A DNA stretch of 64,000 nucleotides from Unio delphinus. Taxonomy: Eukaryota; Mollusca; Bivalvia; Unionida; Unionidae. Where the stretch lies: NCBI GenBank assembly GCA_029339505.1, contig JAQISU010000233.1:1472001-1536000 (forward strand). The letters are read 5' to 3'. Shown here one piece after another: positions 23,906 to 36,360 of this stretch. How positions within the stretch are numbered: position 1 is the stretch's first letter; every line of letters begins with the position of its first letter. The translations under genes were made by a program, and so were the position numbers. Under the pieces are notes generated by a model. The model had not been told where the DNA came from. It made no database searches and saw only the letters and a program-made list of their open reading frames with translations.

Positions 23906-24853
23906 AAAATGTTTCATACCTGAACTATTTTCGCATGTTTTTCTTATTCTAATATCATGGTGCTTGTTTTGCTTTTTTGTTTTGTTTTTTTTAGTTGGTT
24001 TTTACTTTCAATTATAGAGGAAAAATTAAAAGAACACAAACGATACCTGTCTGTCATTCATACCATAACCAGACTCGCTGAACGTACTCTTGGAATCATT
24101 CAAACGTCTGTTAAACAAAACTTCGTTCTGTCCTGAATTTGCCGTTTTCTTATTTAAGATGCGACATGTTTCGAAACCCTTTAAGTCGCAAGAAGGAAAG
24201 TTTTATTTTTGACGTATTATTTAAATAAAAATACCGTTTCAGCGTCCTCGTTTTGGAAGTGTTGAAAATACTATGAAAAGATATCGTATGAATACGTACT
24301 TTTGTTTTAAACTAACATTAAAGAATTATTCTTATTGAGATAACTGTATATAAGTCAAACAGACTAAATTAAAAGAAGAACGATAGAGATTAAAAAAGAT
24401 TATTTCGGTTAGAACTTTTGTGCATCCAAATTACATACTAGACCTATTGCAAATGCAGCACAGTTAAATTAACGCAGATATATCAGGTATTATGGATATC
24501 TTAGAAGTAACTATACAAAGTCATGTCATTTTGCAGTTTCTATTTACCAATAAAATTACAGTTTTCACATCTAGTAATACTTTTATCATTTCATAGCATT
24601 TCCCAAACACGAAATGCAATTATTATTCTAAGAGAGGTTAATTAAAATACGTTGGCCCGGAATTCCGGGTATTGATATGAAGAAGATGACAACCATGGGA
24701 AAAAAAGGTTATACATTTTAAGTCAGTTTAGTTTACTTGTACTTTACTTATAATGGGACACAACCGTAGTTGCCCTAGACAGTCATTACAGTGGTTACCC
24801 CCCGTTTTGTTTGCAACTGTATTACATTGATCTAGATGACTGTATTCTGACCA
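23906..24853. other. Unassigned sequence
   Basis: Possible 3'UTR remnant of the LINE at its start; no other feature recognised. Confidence 0.35.
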
Positions 24854-24855
24854 GT

Positions 24856-24947
<92 letters not shown>
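24854..24947. repeat. (GT)n then (GA)n compound microsatellite
   Basis: About 21 GT units followed directly by about 24 GA units. Confidence 0.93.
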
Positions 24948-24950
<3 letters not shown>

Positions 24951-25104
24951 TGAGATGGAGGGGTACAATCAATAAAGAACTCGTTGATATTAACAAGGAA
25001 TGTCCCTTATCTTGCAATATTTTATATTATAACAAAATATTGAAATAAAAATAGATATTCATTTCTAACATTGAAAAAAAGATATATAGGATGCTTAGCA
25101 ATAA

Positions 25105-25780
25105 CTAATCGAACATGTTCCCAAAACTTCCAAACAGCTATGATAACTAAACGGAATAATGGATATTTTGAATGTTGCGAACTCACCTAACAAGTCAAAT
25201 TGTAGGGGTTGTATTTTTAAACAACAATGACGAACATTATTATCGACAATATCGGTTTCGATTCGTATAGTCATTGTTGTCCATTGTTGTTCATTGTTTA
25301 ATTGTTGGCTATCTTGTTTTGCAACATTGAATATGGTAGTATGCAGTACTACGCGCATCGTCAGCAGGAAGTAAATATTTTTACTTAGGTAAAACTCTAC
25401 GTGTTTTCCAAGGGTAAGGTTACATCTCAAACTAAATTTAGAAACCCGGAACTAATCGAAAATTTTCCCAAAAACTTTGAAACAGCTATGATAACTAAAC
25501 GGAAGAATGGATATTTTGAATGTTGCGAATTGACCTAACAAGTCAAATTGTAGGGGTTGTATTTGTAAACAACAATGACGAACATTATTATCGACATTAT
25601 CGGTTTCAATTCACGGTAAAGAATTTTACTACACAAGTGAGGCGCTCAGACCGTATAGTCATTGTTGTCCATTGTTGTTCATTGTTTAATGGTTGACTAT
25701 CGTATTTCACAATATTGAATATGATAGTATGCAGTACTACGCGCATCGTCAGCAGTAAATAAATATTTTACTCACAGGTG
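25105..25780. repeat. Direct duplication of a ~300-bp segment
   Basis: Copy 1 (about 25,113-25,385) and copy 2 (about 25,457-25,770) share long words such as AACAGCTATGATAACTAAAC, CAAATTGTAGGGGTTGTATT, ACAATGACGAACATTATTAT and GCAGTACTACGCGCATCGTC. Copy 2 carries about 40 extra bases after 25,614, beginning ACGGTAAAGAATTTTACTAC. The offset is 344 bp at the start. No coding potential recognised. Confidence 0.9.
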
Positions 25781-25874
25781 AAGTTTTGGTATGACGTGCG
25801 CATTAGGTAAATCTATTTATTAAAGGTCATATAAATGCTTGTTTTCATTCGACGATTGATGTAATGTGGTTGTC

Positions 25875-25876
<2 letters not shown>

Positions 25877-25918
<42 letters not shown>
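25877..25918. repeat. (GT)n microsatellite at a SINE tail
   Basis: 21 GT units. It abuts the 3' end of the minus-strand SINE copy at 25,919. Confidence 0.93.
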
Positions 25919-25919
<1 letters not shown>

Positions 25920-26150
25920 GGGGGATTTTTGTAAACGTAGCTTTAACAGTTATTCAGTCATAATGATAAGATGTCTGCAGTGCGGCAGTTTATAGTGATG
26001 TCTAGCACTGAGGCATCCTGCCGCAGACAGGTAGCATGATGTCCCACCAAGTCATATTATCCTGACACCAGAACTACCAGTCATAAAACTAATCGCTTAA
26101 TTCTGAGGCAGTTGCTGCAACCATTTTGTAAGTCGTTGGTATGACTCCTT
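25919..26150 (-). mobile_element. tRNA-derived SINE, family 1, copy 1 (head degraded)
   Basis: Shares with the copies at 31,699 and 59,770 the blocks TCTAGCACTG, GCCGCAGACA, CATTATCCTGACACCAG, ACCAGTCATA and GGTATGACTC (plus-strand reading). The tRNA-like head seen in the other copies is missing, replaced after about 26,150 by the sequence leading into the LINE. Confidence 0.75.
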
Positions 26151-26204
26151 GGTCTGGAGAGGGATGGGCTCCGCCAGACGACTTTTGCCCCAGACACACT
26201 GATA

Positions 26205-26326
26205 ATGCTGGACAAGTCTGAAGTCGTCATACCGGATCGGTCAACGCGCCCGGGTCAACAAGGACCGCACCTGCCGTTGTCCACTAGGACGGAGGTGACA
26301 AGTGTGCTCCTGGTACTTTGCATAAA

Positions 26327-26373
<47 letters not shown>

Positions 26374-27832
26374 TTGTCATCGCCACCTGGAACATTAGAA
26401 CTGTGGCGCAAACTGAAAGACTCCAAGAGTTGACACATGAGATGGAGCACTAGAAATTGCACATACTGGCACTCTGTGAAGTAAGATGGAAACCCCTTGG
26501 AGAACACCAAACTGAAGATGGGCATGTATTTTACTATAGTGGAGAGTTGGACAAGTCCATAAATGGAGTAGGCTTCCTTTTAAACAAAGCCATCAAGGGA
26601 TATGTGCTTGAATGTCGCTCCATATCGTGCAGATTCATCTCCATTCGCCTAAAAGCATCCCCCGTTAACATCACCATTATCCAAGTCTATGCTCCAACTA
26701 CTGAACATGATGATGAAGAAATAGAGGAGTTCTACAGCAAAATCCAGGGTATAATAAATATGGTAAGTAAAAAAGACCTTCATTATCCAAGGAGACTGGA
26801 ATGCCAAAGTTGGCAAAGATGCTCTAAAAGACTGGGATGATCATTGTGTAATGAGCTTACTAATGAAAGAAGGACACGGCTGCTCGAGTTCGCTATCTAC
26901 AACAACTTGGTACTAGCCAACACGCTGGGCCAACATCAAGCTTCACGATGCTGGGCGTGGCACACACCAAATGGAACCCATCTATACCAGATTGACTAGA
27001 TACTGGTTCAAAACCGATACCGATCTGGCATCAATAGAGCTAAAAGAAGAACGTTCCCAGGTGCTGATGTTGGGAGTGATCACGACATCGTCATTATGAG
27101 CTTCCATGTGAGGTTGAAGAAAATTAACAAGTCAAAGAAAATCAGGCTCAAATTCAACCTTGAACAACTGAAGGACCCTAACATCTGAAAGTCATTCCAA
27201 GCCACAATTGGAGGAACATTTGCTCCACTTCTTGAGATGGATGTTGATGTTAAAGTGATGACAAACACTTTCAACACAGGCATGACAACAGTTGCCAAGA
27301 ACATCATTGGCCTCCATCGTCCAAAGAAAAAAAAACATGGGTTACATAAGAGATTCTGAATCTGTGTGATGCCCGAAAGAGACTTCAAAAACACAAGACA
27401 CACAACAAGGGCAGTGGAGTATCGAGAACTAAACAAAGAGTGTCAGAAAAAACTTGAAGAAAGCAAAAGGAGATTGAATTGCACAAAAGTGCACATGAAT
27501 AGAGAACACTCTGATAAAGAATAACAGCAAAAAAGCATTCCAAATTGTGAAAGACCTTACCAGACAGAAGCAACCAAGAGTCAGTAACATTTAAGAAGAA
27601 AATGAAAAATGCTTCATAGAAACAAGTGATATTGCAGAACGATGGACTCAGTATTGTAAAGAACTTTACAACCATCCATCCACAGGAGACCCAGAGGTGC
27701 TTGAAGTTCCAAACTCCACAAGAGATGATCATTTCGCCATTCTTAAAGAAGAGGTGGAGAGTCAGCAATAAGAGCACTGAAGACTGGGAAAGCAGCTGGA
27801 GTAGACAACATCCCAGCTGAACTTATCAATAT
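26205..27832 (+). pseudogene. LINE (non-LTR retrotransposon) endonuclease region, truncated
   Basis: Encodes an APE-type endonuclease, which nicks target DNA to prime reverse transcription. Motifs in order: ATWNIRTV (catalytic Asn), ALCEVRW (Glu), TIIQVYAPTTEHDDEE, QGDWNAKVGKDA (in a shifted frame after about 26,775), NNLVLANTLG, and ADVGSDHDIVIMSFHVRLKK (catalytic SDHD). The inter-domain linker follows (LKDPNI, TIGGTFAPLL), then AGVDNIPAELI at the start of the RT, where the element stops at about 27,832. Internal stops (for example at about 26,452) and frameshifts make it dead. It resembles RTE/BovB-like endonucleases, but the clade is not settled. A (GA)n microsatellite lies in frame immediately before ATWNIRT. 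Confidence 0.85.
26331..26370. repeat. (GA)n microsatellite inside the LINE
   Basis: About 20 GA units directly preceding the endonuclease start; in frame they would encode an Arg-Glu run. Confidence 0.93.
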
Positions 27833-28357
27833 GTCAAAAAGTGTCTACATTTCGTCACAAGGTATTCCATTACATTAAAAGTCAACCAGTGTTCTGGCCG
27901 AGTAATGAATATAACTGCCACGGATAATTACGCTGAATCAATCAGATACATCGTCACACTCGCATATGTGTTGAAATATAAAAAAATGACTAATTAAAGT
28001 ACAATAATATATAAATGTCATTATCTATTTCAATGAGGAAATGTCGAAAGATCACCCGAATTTCAATACTATAAAAAGATATAAATAATTTTATCCGAAA
28101 GGAAATAAATAATTGATCAATAAAAAACGGCCCTATAACGCAATAGTTCGACTGGAAACATCGTCAGAGTGATACAATCGCACTGTTGTTATTACTGAAC
28201 TAGTATGGGATTTTCTAGGGTAATCAGAATCTATACCAATTCATACTGAGTTAGAAATAAATTACATAACCTGTTGCTGCTGCTGATTCTGCTAATGTTA
28301 ACGATGTTGATACTACTAATCTTACTTTAAATGCACTTCCTCTAATTTGCTTCGAGC
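27833..28357. other. Unassigned sequence
   Basis: Unique-looking AT-rich DNA after the truncated LINE. Confidence 0.35.
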
Positions 28358-28590
28358 ATGATAATTGCAGTGTTCATTGTAGTAGTAGCAGTAGTAGTAA
28401 TCATGGTGTTCATGGTGATTACAGTGCTTAAGATTTTGTTGACTTTGGCAATAGGTGTAGGTGTAGTAGTAGTAGTAGTGGTGTTTGAGATGGTAATGAT
28501 GGTGATATTAACAGTAGAAGTAAGTACTGCATTACTAGTAGAAGTATTACTCGTGGATGATGATGATTTTAGTGTGGGGGTGGGATTTTT
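28358..28590. repeat. Degenerate (GTA/GTG/GAT)n trinucleotide tract
   Basis: Imperfect triplet-repeat DNA giving Val-rich low-complexity open frames. Not considered coding. Confidence 0.7.
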
Positions 28591-28758
28591 AATGCCGGCA
28601 AGGTATCCGCATAAAGGATTTTGAGCAAAATGTCTCTTTCAACTTTTGCAAGGAAACCAAAGAAAAATTAGGTATCATTCGTTTGTGAAACAGATGTGAA
28701 TGGATTTGTTGGGAATATGATAGAACTTGTATTAGACTTTGTTTCTTTAACCTAATAC

Positions 28759-28805
28759 GCACACACATACACACACACACGCACGCACACATACACATAT
28801 ATATA
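28759..28805. repeat. (AC)n/(AT)n microsatellite
   Basis: Interrupted ACACAC, GCACGC and ATATAT run. Confidence 0.85.
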
Positions 28806-29999
28806 TCTGTGTGTGTACATTTGAGGTCAATTCAAGACAAATTACATAATTGAGGCGTCTGTAATGTATAACTAACCAAATGTGCGGGAGCATATTTAAA
28901 CCTAACTTCAGACTAATGTATTGTCTGTAGATTTAGCTTAATCAAAATGGCAAAAAAAACTTTCAATACAATTTTCTTCATCACATTTTTAAATATTGCC
29001 ACCCTTTCTCAGAAATACACAGTACAATCCTTATTTTTATGGATCGATAAAAAGAATCATATATCCGTTGATTAATGTTATTCTAGTTTGTTATTATATA
29101 TTTCCTTTTCTAGTTTACCCACTTTGACAAGCAGAGCTAGATCAGTAATGTCATGTTTTTGTTCAATTAAGTCGTGAATATCTATATGTATTCATGTATT
29201 TAGGTCTTCCTTGTATCAAATCATGTAATTATTGATTTGTTTAAACAAAGTTTGCTTGTCTTCTTTTTCCTAAAATTTGCGTGTGTTTGTTTTCGTTGCA
29301 TAATTTTGTTTTAGATTATTCAAATTTTTTCTCACTCGTTCGACCATTGTGTCTGTTTTATCAATATTTTCTTTCAACACACGTAAAAAAAATATTTTTC
29401 GCGCAGTAAATTATTTCGTTCTAGTTAATGAGATGGATACACTTCTTTTAGAACAGATCTGTCTTCGAACCCTTTAAGATACAAATAGATTTATATAAAA
29501 GAAAAGAATAGCCAGTCGTTTTACAGATAGGAATTTTTCTCATCATACGATCGAGTAAACAGTCGAAATCATTGCCGCGAGTGCATAACCTGCCTAGCGA
29601 TGGTTCCCTCAAATTTGTCATTTCCCTCCTTCTTTCCTTACGTTTTTTTTTCTCCCCGACTGCCTCGCGGTTTCCCCTCCCCTCTTTGTGCGCACATGTC
29701 AATATGTAGAGTTCTCACTGCGTGTGAAGATGTCCTAAATATATTTCTGCAGACTTCTCACTGCGTGTGAAGAGCTATTTTCCCCTTAAGTTGTGTCGTT
29801 TATGCCTTGCTTCTTTCCAGGCATCCAACCGCTTGGTCAATGGTTATTACGAGGAGAATTTCTTGCAAATTCTTTATTCTCATGGTCAAAGACTGAAGTC
29901 CAAAGACTACTATCCTCACTTGCAGAGCAGCTTAGACTGATTTGAATTTCCGATGTACGATATTAAACTAGGAATTTCAGTGTGGGAGCACGCTCCTTC
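28806..29999. other. Unassigned sequence
   Basis: No gene recognised. A 20-base word CTTCTCACTGCGTGTGAAGA is nearly duplicated at about 29,711 and 29,755. Confidence 0.35.
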
Positions 30000-30007
30000 A
30001 TTGATTG

Positions 30008-30110
30008 TGGCCAATCATAATTACGCACATTTTCCGCCCTTTTTAAAAAGGCGCCAAACCTTGGGTCAGTCTGACCTCCTACGATGTCTACTGGTCACGG
30101 GAAATTCTCA
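30008..30110 (+). promoter_or_regulatory. Promoter-like segment: CCAAT and TATA-like boxes
   Basis: GGCCAATCAT (about 30,010) is followed 30 bases later by CCCTTTTTAAAAAGGCGCC, which resembles a TATA box within a GC-rich palindrome. No convincing gene follows on the plus strand within a few hundred bases, so this may be a chance match or the remnant of a retroelement or lost gene. Confidence 0.25.
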
Positions 30111-31698
30111 ATTCGTGACAGTTTCACCATGAAATCAAAGTTACCGTTTTTTTAATCGTCTGTTTGACTCATGCATTAACAAATGCTAACAAATAATTTA
30201 TTTCACAATAGAGTTCTCCATTCGAAAAGACATTCCGAACATGGCAGTGTGACGATTGATTCGCGTCCATTCTCTAGAAATATAATTAATGGTTTTCTGG
30301 TCTCAGCTAATGGGTTCAAGATAGATCGTCAGAAATTTACCCCGTCACACTCAGCTAAAATAATTGATTTCCGTTTCGAATTCCCGATACGGCTTTTGGA
30401 TTTCGTCATTTATGTCATTCTGTATATGTTCCGACTGTGCTTTAAAAGTGTTACAGTGTTCCAGATATTTCTTTAGTCTTCAAATATCTATGTCTATGGT
30501 CGTGATTTTAAAAATGTTGTTGAATGATAAGTTATAAACTTAGGAACTTTAATCTTTGCGTATATTCTGCAGCAATATTCAAAATATCCAATCAGAGACG
30601 ACTTGGTTATCTGGAACCATTTTTCGTTACTCATCTATATGTATTCAAAGCCATGCCCTTTGATTTTGGTAATTCTATAAATGCCAATCCGTTTTTTCGA
30701 CTTATTCTTACGTTTTTATGTCTTAATTCTTAATCTAATTTAATGTATACTCATCTACAATCTCTTGTATTTGGGTATGAACGTGTCTTTGTACAAATTG
30801 ACCCGTGACTGCATCAGGCTTTGTAAGCTGAGAATATAAACTTATGATACTGTTTTTACGAAGATTTGAAGTCAGTTAATTAATTGTGCAAGTGTTAACA
30901 TCTTCCTCCTCTTTGCTGTGTCAATGTTAATAGAAAAGGTTAATGTGCTTGACATATTCATACAGAAATTAAATAAAATTATTTCTCTCACTATCAAAAC
31001 GTGTACCCGAATACTGTAAAAGCAATGTATAGCGTCTTCATCGTCATATATGATACATTTATTGAATATGTTTATGGTACATCTTTGCTTTTTCTTAAAT
31101 TTAAAAGTGTAGGAAACAAAGTCACCATGGAAATTACCTTTAACAAGCAACGAAACAACTAAAGTCGAACAGTTGACGATTTAATGTTCGTTGTTATGGA
31201 TTTGGTTAAGGAAAATGTACACATTCTTGGCGTTCAAAACTCCACATATGCCAATATAGTTATATGATTCTTTAATCCTATAAAGTTAAACCGTACGCCA
31301 ATGTTTGGCTCACGTAAACTTAACTTCTCTCACTGGTGATTGTGTCTCTGGCAAAAATTATCATTACAATAAATTTAATCTCTAGTTTTATTTATCACTT
31401 TTACTCCGTTCACTTTCAATTATATTGCAAGGAAATTGTTGAATATTATTTCAAACTAAATCTATATCCGAAAGATTAATTGCAATTATCTGTTACTGTC
31501 ACTTAAGGTGTACGGAACAATTTCCATCCTGATTGCTTAAATACGAGAGATATTTCAAGACATGTTCAAGAAGTTAAAGAGAAAAATAGACGAATACTAG
31601 CAATCAAATGCGATGTGAATATAGCTCATGTTTCAAAACTACACGCGGAAATCGAGCTGTGAAGACATGGATGCTAAATTTAAACAAAGTACAGCGTG
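30111..31698. other. Unassigned sequence
   Basis: An open frame of 97 codons at 30,183 has no recognisable domain and is treated as chance. Nothing else seen. Confidence 0.35.
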
Positions 31699-31983
31699 TG
31701 TGTGCGTGATTTTGTAATGTAGATTCATATTGGTGCGATGTGCCCTTAGGCAATTCATAGTGGTATCTAGCACTGGTTCGTTATGCCGCAGACATGTAAA
31801 ATCATGTCCCACCCAGTCACATTATCCTGACACCAGGCTGACCAGTCATAACACTAACTTATTAACGCTGAACGCCTAGCGAAGCTGCTGTTAGAACCAT
31901 TTTGATATGACTCAGACAGGGTTCGAACCCGCGACGTCCCGCATCCGACGCGGACGCTCTCACAACTTAGGCCACCGGAGAGG
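31699..31983 (-). mobile_element. tRNA-derived SINE, family 1, copy 2 (complete head)
   Basis: The minus strand starts TCTCCGGTGGCCTAAGTTGT (A-box region) and has a perfect B box GCGGGTTCGAACCC about 55 bases on (plus-strand 31,920-31,933). The body then shares ATGACT, TAACACTAAC, GACCAGTCATAACACTAAC-type, CACATTATCCTGACACCAG and GCCGCAGACATG with copies at 25,919 and 59,770. The 3' end reaches a short GTGTGTGCG tract at 31,690. Confidence 0.85.
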
Positions 31984-32637
31984 TCTCCTTGAAAATATCG
32001 GCATGTGAAATAAATCTTACAGTTTAGCATCTAATAAATCTTACAGTTTAGCATCTATCTTATACCTAATTCGTATCAGCTTATTCGTGACTCTAAACCC
32101 AACACCTGTTCGTGGTAGAAAGGGTCCGCTTATTTAGTCACACAATTTATTCCGTCTACGTACGAGTTGTCTATGACTATATCTATCATCATCGACGACT
32201 CAGTCACAAATTATCAATTAAATCAATATGCAATACAAACACAATCTGATCACTGTTTCATATTTCATTTTCTAGAGAGTTTCCTTGCAATGGTGTAGTT
32301 CGCTAACTTCCTTACGATACATGTAACGACCATATATCAAGTAAACAAGTATGTTTTGTCAATAATTTCCTTTGACGTCATCATTCATTACATAAACTTC
32401 AGTGATGTAAATGTATATACAAAATCATTATTGTTAAACTACGCTGTTTTTTTTACTAATATGTTAATACAATGTAATCATGAAAGGCAAAATAACTAAC
32501 GCTTGTTCAGATTGATATTGTATAGATAATGTCGTATTTATTCAACTTAATTATTTGATGCGTCCCGATTGAGTCTTTGTTTCGCTTTATAACTTACTAT
32601 ATATCTTTATTAGATGATATATAAATCAAATAGCATA
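31984..32637. other. Unassigned sequence
   Basis: Begins with a short duplicated word (AAATCTTACAGTTTAGCATCT, twice at 32,011-32,057 with one extra base between); nothing else recognised. Confidence 0.35.
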
Positions 32638-33160
32638 TTGACAATTAGAGGCCGACCGAAACTAAATTTCTGGTTTCGGCCGAAAACGAAACCAGACCGA
32701 AAGTTAAAAATTGACTTTCGGCCGAAACCGAAAGTTTACCTACACCTTCGGCCGAAACCGAAACCGAAAGCGAAAGATAAACCGAAGTTGCCGAACACAA
32801 GATTTATTAAACAGGCCTGGGTCATGATGCAATGCCACACTAATTTAAAACGAATACAGAAGTAATCATTCAGAGCCTGCATTAAGGGAACTTCGCTAAA
32901 TGTCAAATTGCCTAGCGCCGGCTGACCGGCCGACAAACAGAGTAATAGACGCAGCACTAGCGTTGCATTCTGAAAGTTAAAATAGATCTTCGGATGATGA
33001 CCGAAAGTGAAATATTAGTTTCGGCCGAAACCGAAAGCAAACCAAAAGCTAATTTTTTGGCTTCGGCCGAAACCGAAACTATGCCGAAAGCGGTCATTTG
33101 CCAACTTTCAGCGCCGAAACCGAAACCGAAACCGAATTTCGGTCGGCCTCTATGGACAAT
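32638..33160. mobile_element. hAT-like MITE with repeated TTTCGGCCGAAA palindromes
   Basis: A 507-bp element at 32,646-33,152 has perfect terminal inverted repeats TAGAGGCCGACCGAAA/TTTCGGTCGGCCTCTA. It is flanked by 8-bp target duplications TTGACAAT (32,638-32,645) and TGGACAAT (33,153-33,160), which differ at one base. An 8-bp duplication and TAG terminus fit hAT-type non-autonomous elements. The interior carries the 12-bp palindrome TTTCGGCCGAAA at 32,674, 32,716 and 33,019, 10-bp TTCGGCCGAA at 32,747 and 33,062, and CCGAAA tandem hexamers near both ends. It encodes no transposase. Confidence 0.82.
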
Positions 33161-34412
<1,252 letters not shown>

Positions 34413-34815
34413 ACAGACAGTGATAGAAGGAAAGAAAAACAGACATCCACAGAGAAAGACAGAGAGTATATGTATAGTATGTGCGCTGTATCAATGATAT
34501 ACCATTCATAGGAAGCTAGTGATATATCGTTTATACAATATGTGGTAGATCATTATTTCAGCGTTCATACTATACATATATTTTATTTATATCACATACA
34601 AATACACATGTTTATGCTTGATGCTAAGGTTTCGCTAGATAGTTTCGTTTTTTGGCACCTATTTTTTAAGGGAGATAGCATGAGCCTAAATATCACAATC
34701 CTAGCATATTTCAGTTCACACATAAGCTAAATCTTTAATGTGGTCTATATTTACTTTGAATTATAGGAAATGGCTTGACTTGTTGGTTGTTGTAGAATTT
34801 AACGCCATTTTTCAG

Positions 34816-35027
34816 CACAAGATAGGCTATACATGGCGACCAGTATTAATGGTGGAGGAATAACCCGGGAAACCCCCGGAAAGACCCACCGACCCACGAT
34901 ATGCTACTGTCAAGCTTTCTCACATACACACAATGGATTAATCCGAGATTCGAACCCAAACAGGCAGAGGTGAGATGGCATTGATCCGTAACGGATAGCG
35001 CTTTAGACCACTCGTCCACTCGGGGAC
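34816..35027 (-). mobile_element. tRNA-derived SINE, family 2 (Ser/Leu-type head)
   Basis: The minus strand begins GTCCCCGAGTGGACGAGTGG (A box) with a perfect B box GGTTCGAATCTC about 60 bases downstream. The body ends with GGTGGGTCTTTCCGGGGGTT and GGTTATTCCTCCACC. The 5' and 3' tRNA ends cannot pair, so this is a SINE rather than a working tRNA-Ser/Leu gene. Confidence 0.75.
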
Positions 35028-35464
35028 TGACTGTCACAGTTAGACTAGCATTGGAGATCAAATGCATAACATGGGCTGCAAATGAGCAGCCGACTTGGCT
35101 TACGTATTTACATGTGTCTACTAAAGAGGTAAATATCTAAAAATCTAGATGTTTGAGGGGTGATGAAAAGCATGCTCATTTGTTACAGTACTAGTGAACG
35201 TTATTCATGCATAAGGCACATACGGATTCTTTTAGCTGTCTTGACACAGGAAAATATTAAGAATAGCTAATTCCTGTCAAAAATGAATGTACAAAAGAGG
35301 GGTTGGTGGTAGTGTTCGTTCAGTATATAAGTCACTAGTTGCATATGGAATTAACTTTAATACCTCAGTCAGAATCTTACAAGCATCATTGCAACAAAAA
35401 TCATTACTTATTTTGCATTTGTATCAGTACTGTAACATGATTATCATTTTTCCGCAATAGGTCA
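35028..35464. other. Unassigned sequence
   Basis: Nothing recognised. Confidence 0.35.
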
Positions 35465-35662
35465 TTGTCAGATGAAATTGTGCCTAAAAAACTGTCCAGT
35501 GAGACCTTGCCACATATTTGCGCTTTGAACGGAGTTAAGAGTGGCAACAGGCAACTGTATATTGACCGATTGAATGAACTCCTCACATCCCAGACCAGTG
35601 TGTCCGCTACAGAAAGTAGTTCCGTCTTTTCTGTGGCTATTCACAATGACCTTTGCATATAG
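35459..35662 (+). CDS. Possible orphan exon or fragment with a SAP-like helix pair
   Basis: An open frame preceded by a good acceptor-like sequence (ATTTTTCCGCAATAG) encodes VPKKLSSETLPHICALNGVK, then SGNRQLYIDRLNELL, and ends in a TAG after about 65 codons. The helix-loop-helix pattern with hydrophobic positions and a GNRxxYIDRL segment resembles a SAP (DNA-binding) motif. No companion exon was found on the plus strand, and SAP-like fragments also occur in transposon proteins. It could be chance, a pseudogene piece or a real small exon. Confidence 0.3.
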   Translation, partial: RSLSDEIVPKKLSSETLPHICALNGVKSGNRQLYIDRLNELLTSQTSVSATESSSVFSVAIHNDLCI

Positions 35663-35940
35663 CCAAGTTATATGGTTTCTTGTTTGAGATTCTAATTTTT
35701 ATTCACATTGATTAAATCAATATAAGACACATTTATGATTTTAACATGTAGGTAGAGGACTTCAAACTAAATGGCTATCCTCTTAAACACTGAACGCTCG
35801 GTGATTCACGTATCGGCGAACGATAATAAGTGAAGTTTAGAAAATAAGCGCAAATAGTGACAAGAGGTTTTAATATATTTCCAGTTCATCTAAGTCACTA
35901 TTCTGCTTTAATTAGCATTCGTATCGGACATAACATTTCC

Positions 35941-36037
35941 TTCACTCTACCTCTGTCTCTCTCCCCCCTCTGTCTCTCTCCTCCTACCGTCTCTCTGACC
36001 CTCTTTATTTGTCTCTGTATCTGTCTCCCTGTCTGTC

Positions 36038-36116
<79 letters not shown>
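35941..36116. repeat. Pyrimidine tract: (TGTC)n and (CT)n
   Basis: 175 bp of CT-rich DNA ending in about 28 perfect CT units. Confidence 0.9.
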
Positions 36117-36119
<3 letters not shown>

Positions 36120-36223
36120 CGTAACTTTTACCATCATTCATAGGTCCAGAGAGAAAACTGTCCTACTAAAACGTAAATCCTCTATACTTGTCTTTTCATC
36201 TAGATTAGCATTATCTTCCTAGC

Positions 36224-36225
<2 letters not shown>

Positions 36226-36299
<74 letters not shown>
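36226..36299. repeat. (AG)n microsatellite
   Basis: 37 perfect AG units, only 110 bases after the (CT)n tract; the pair forms a potential large inverted repeat. Confidence 0.93.
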
Positions 36300-36304
<5 letters not shown>

Positions 36305-36360
36305 AATTTGAATGAGAAACGTATTACATTTAACAATTGTTAGCAGGTCGTAATTGCATT

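Noticed and set aside
28358..28624. 88-residue Val-rich plus-strand frame
   Set aside because: Degenerate GTA/GTG triplet repeat.
30183..30476. 97-residue plus-strand frame downstream of the promoter-like CCAAT/TATA segment
   Set aside because: No domain, biased composition typical of random AT-rich frames; the promoter link is speculative.
31900..31983. Functional tRNA gene on the minus strand
   Set aside because: It is the head of a SINE repeated at 59,990-60,079; no acceptor-stem complementarity.
34942..35027. Functional tRNA-Ser/Leu gene on the minus strand
   Set aside because: A and B boxes are present, but the two ends of the would-be acceptor stem do not pair and a SINE body follows.
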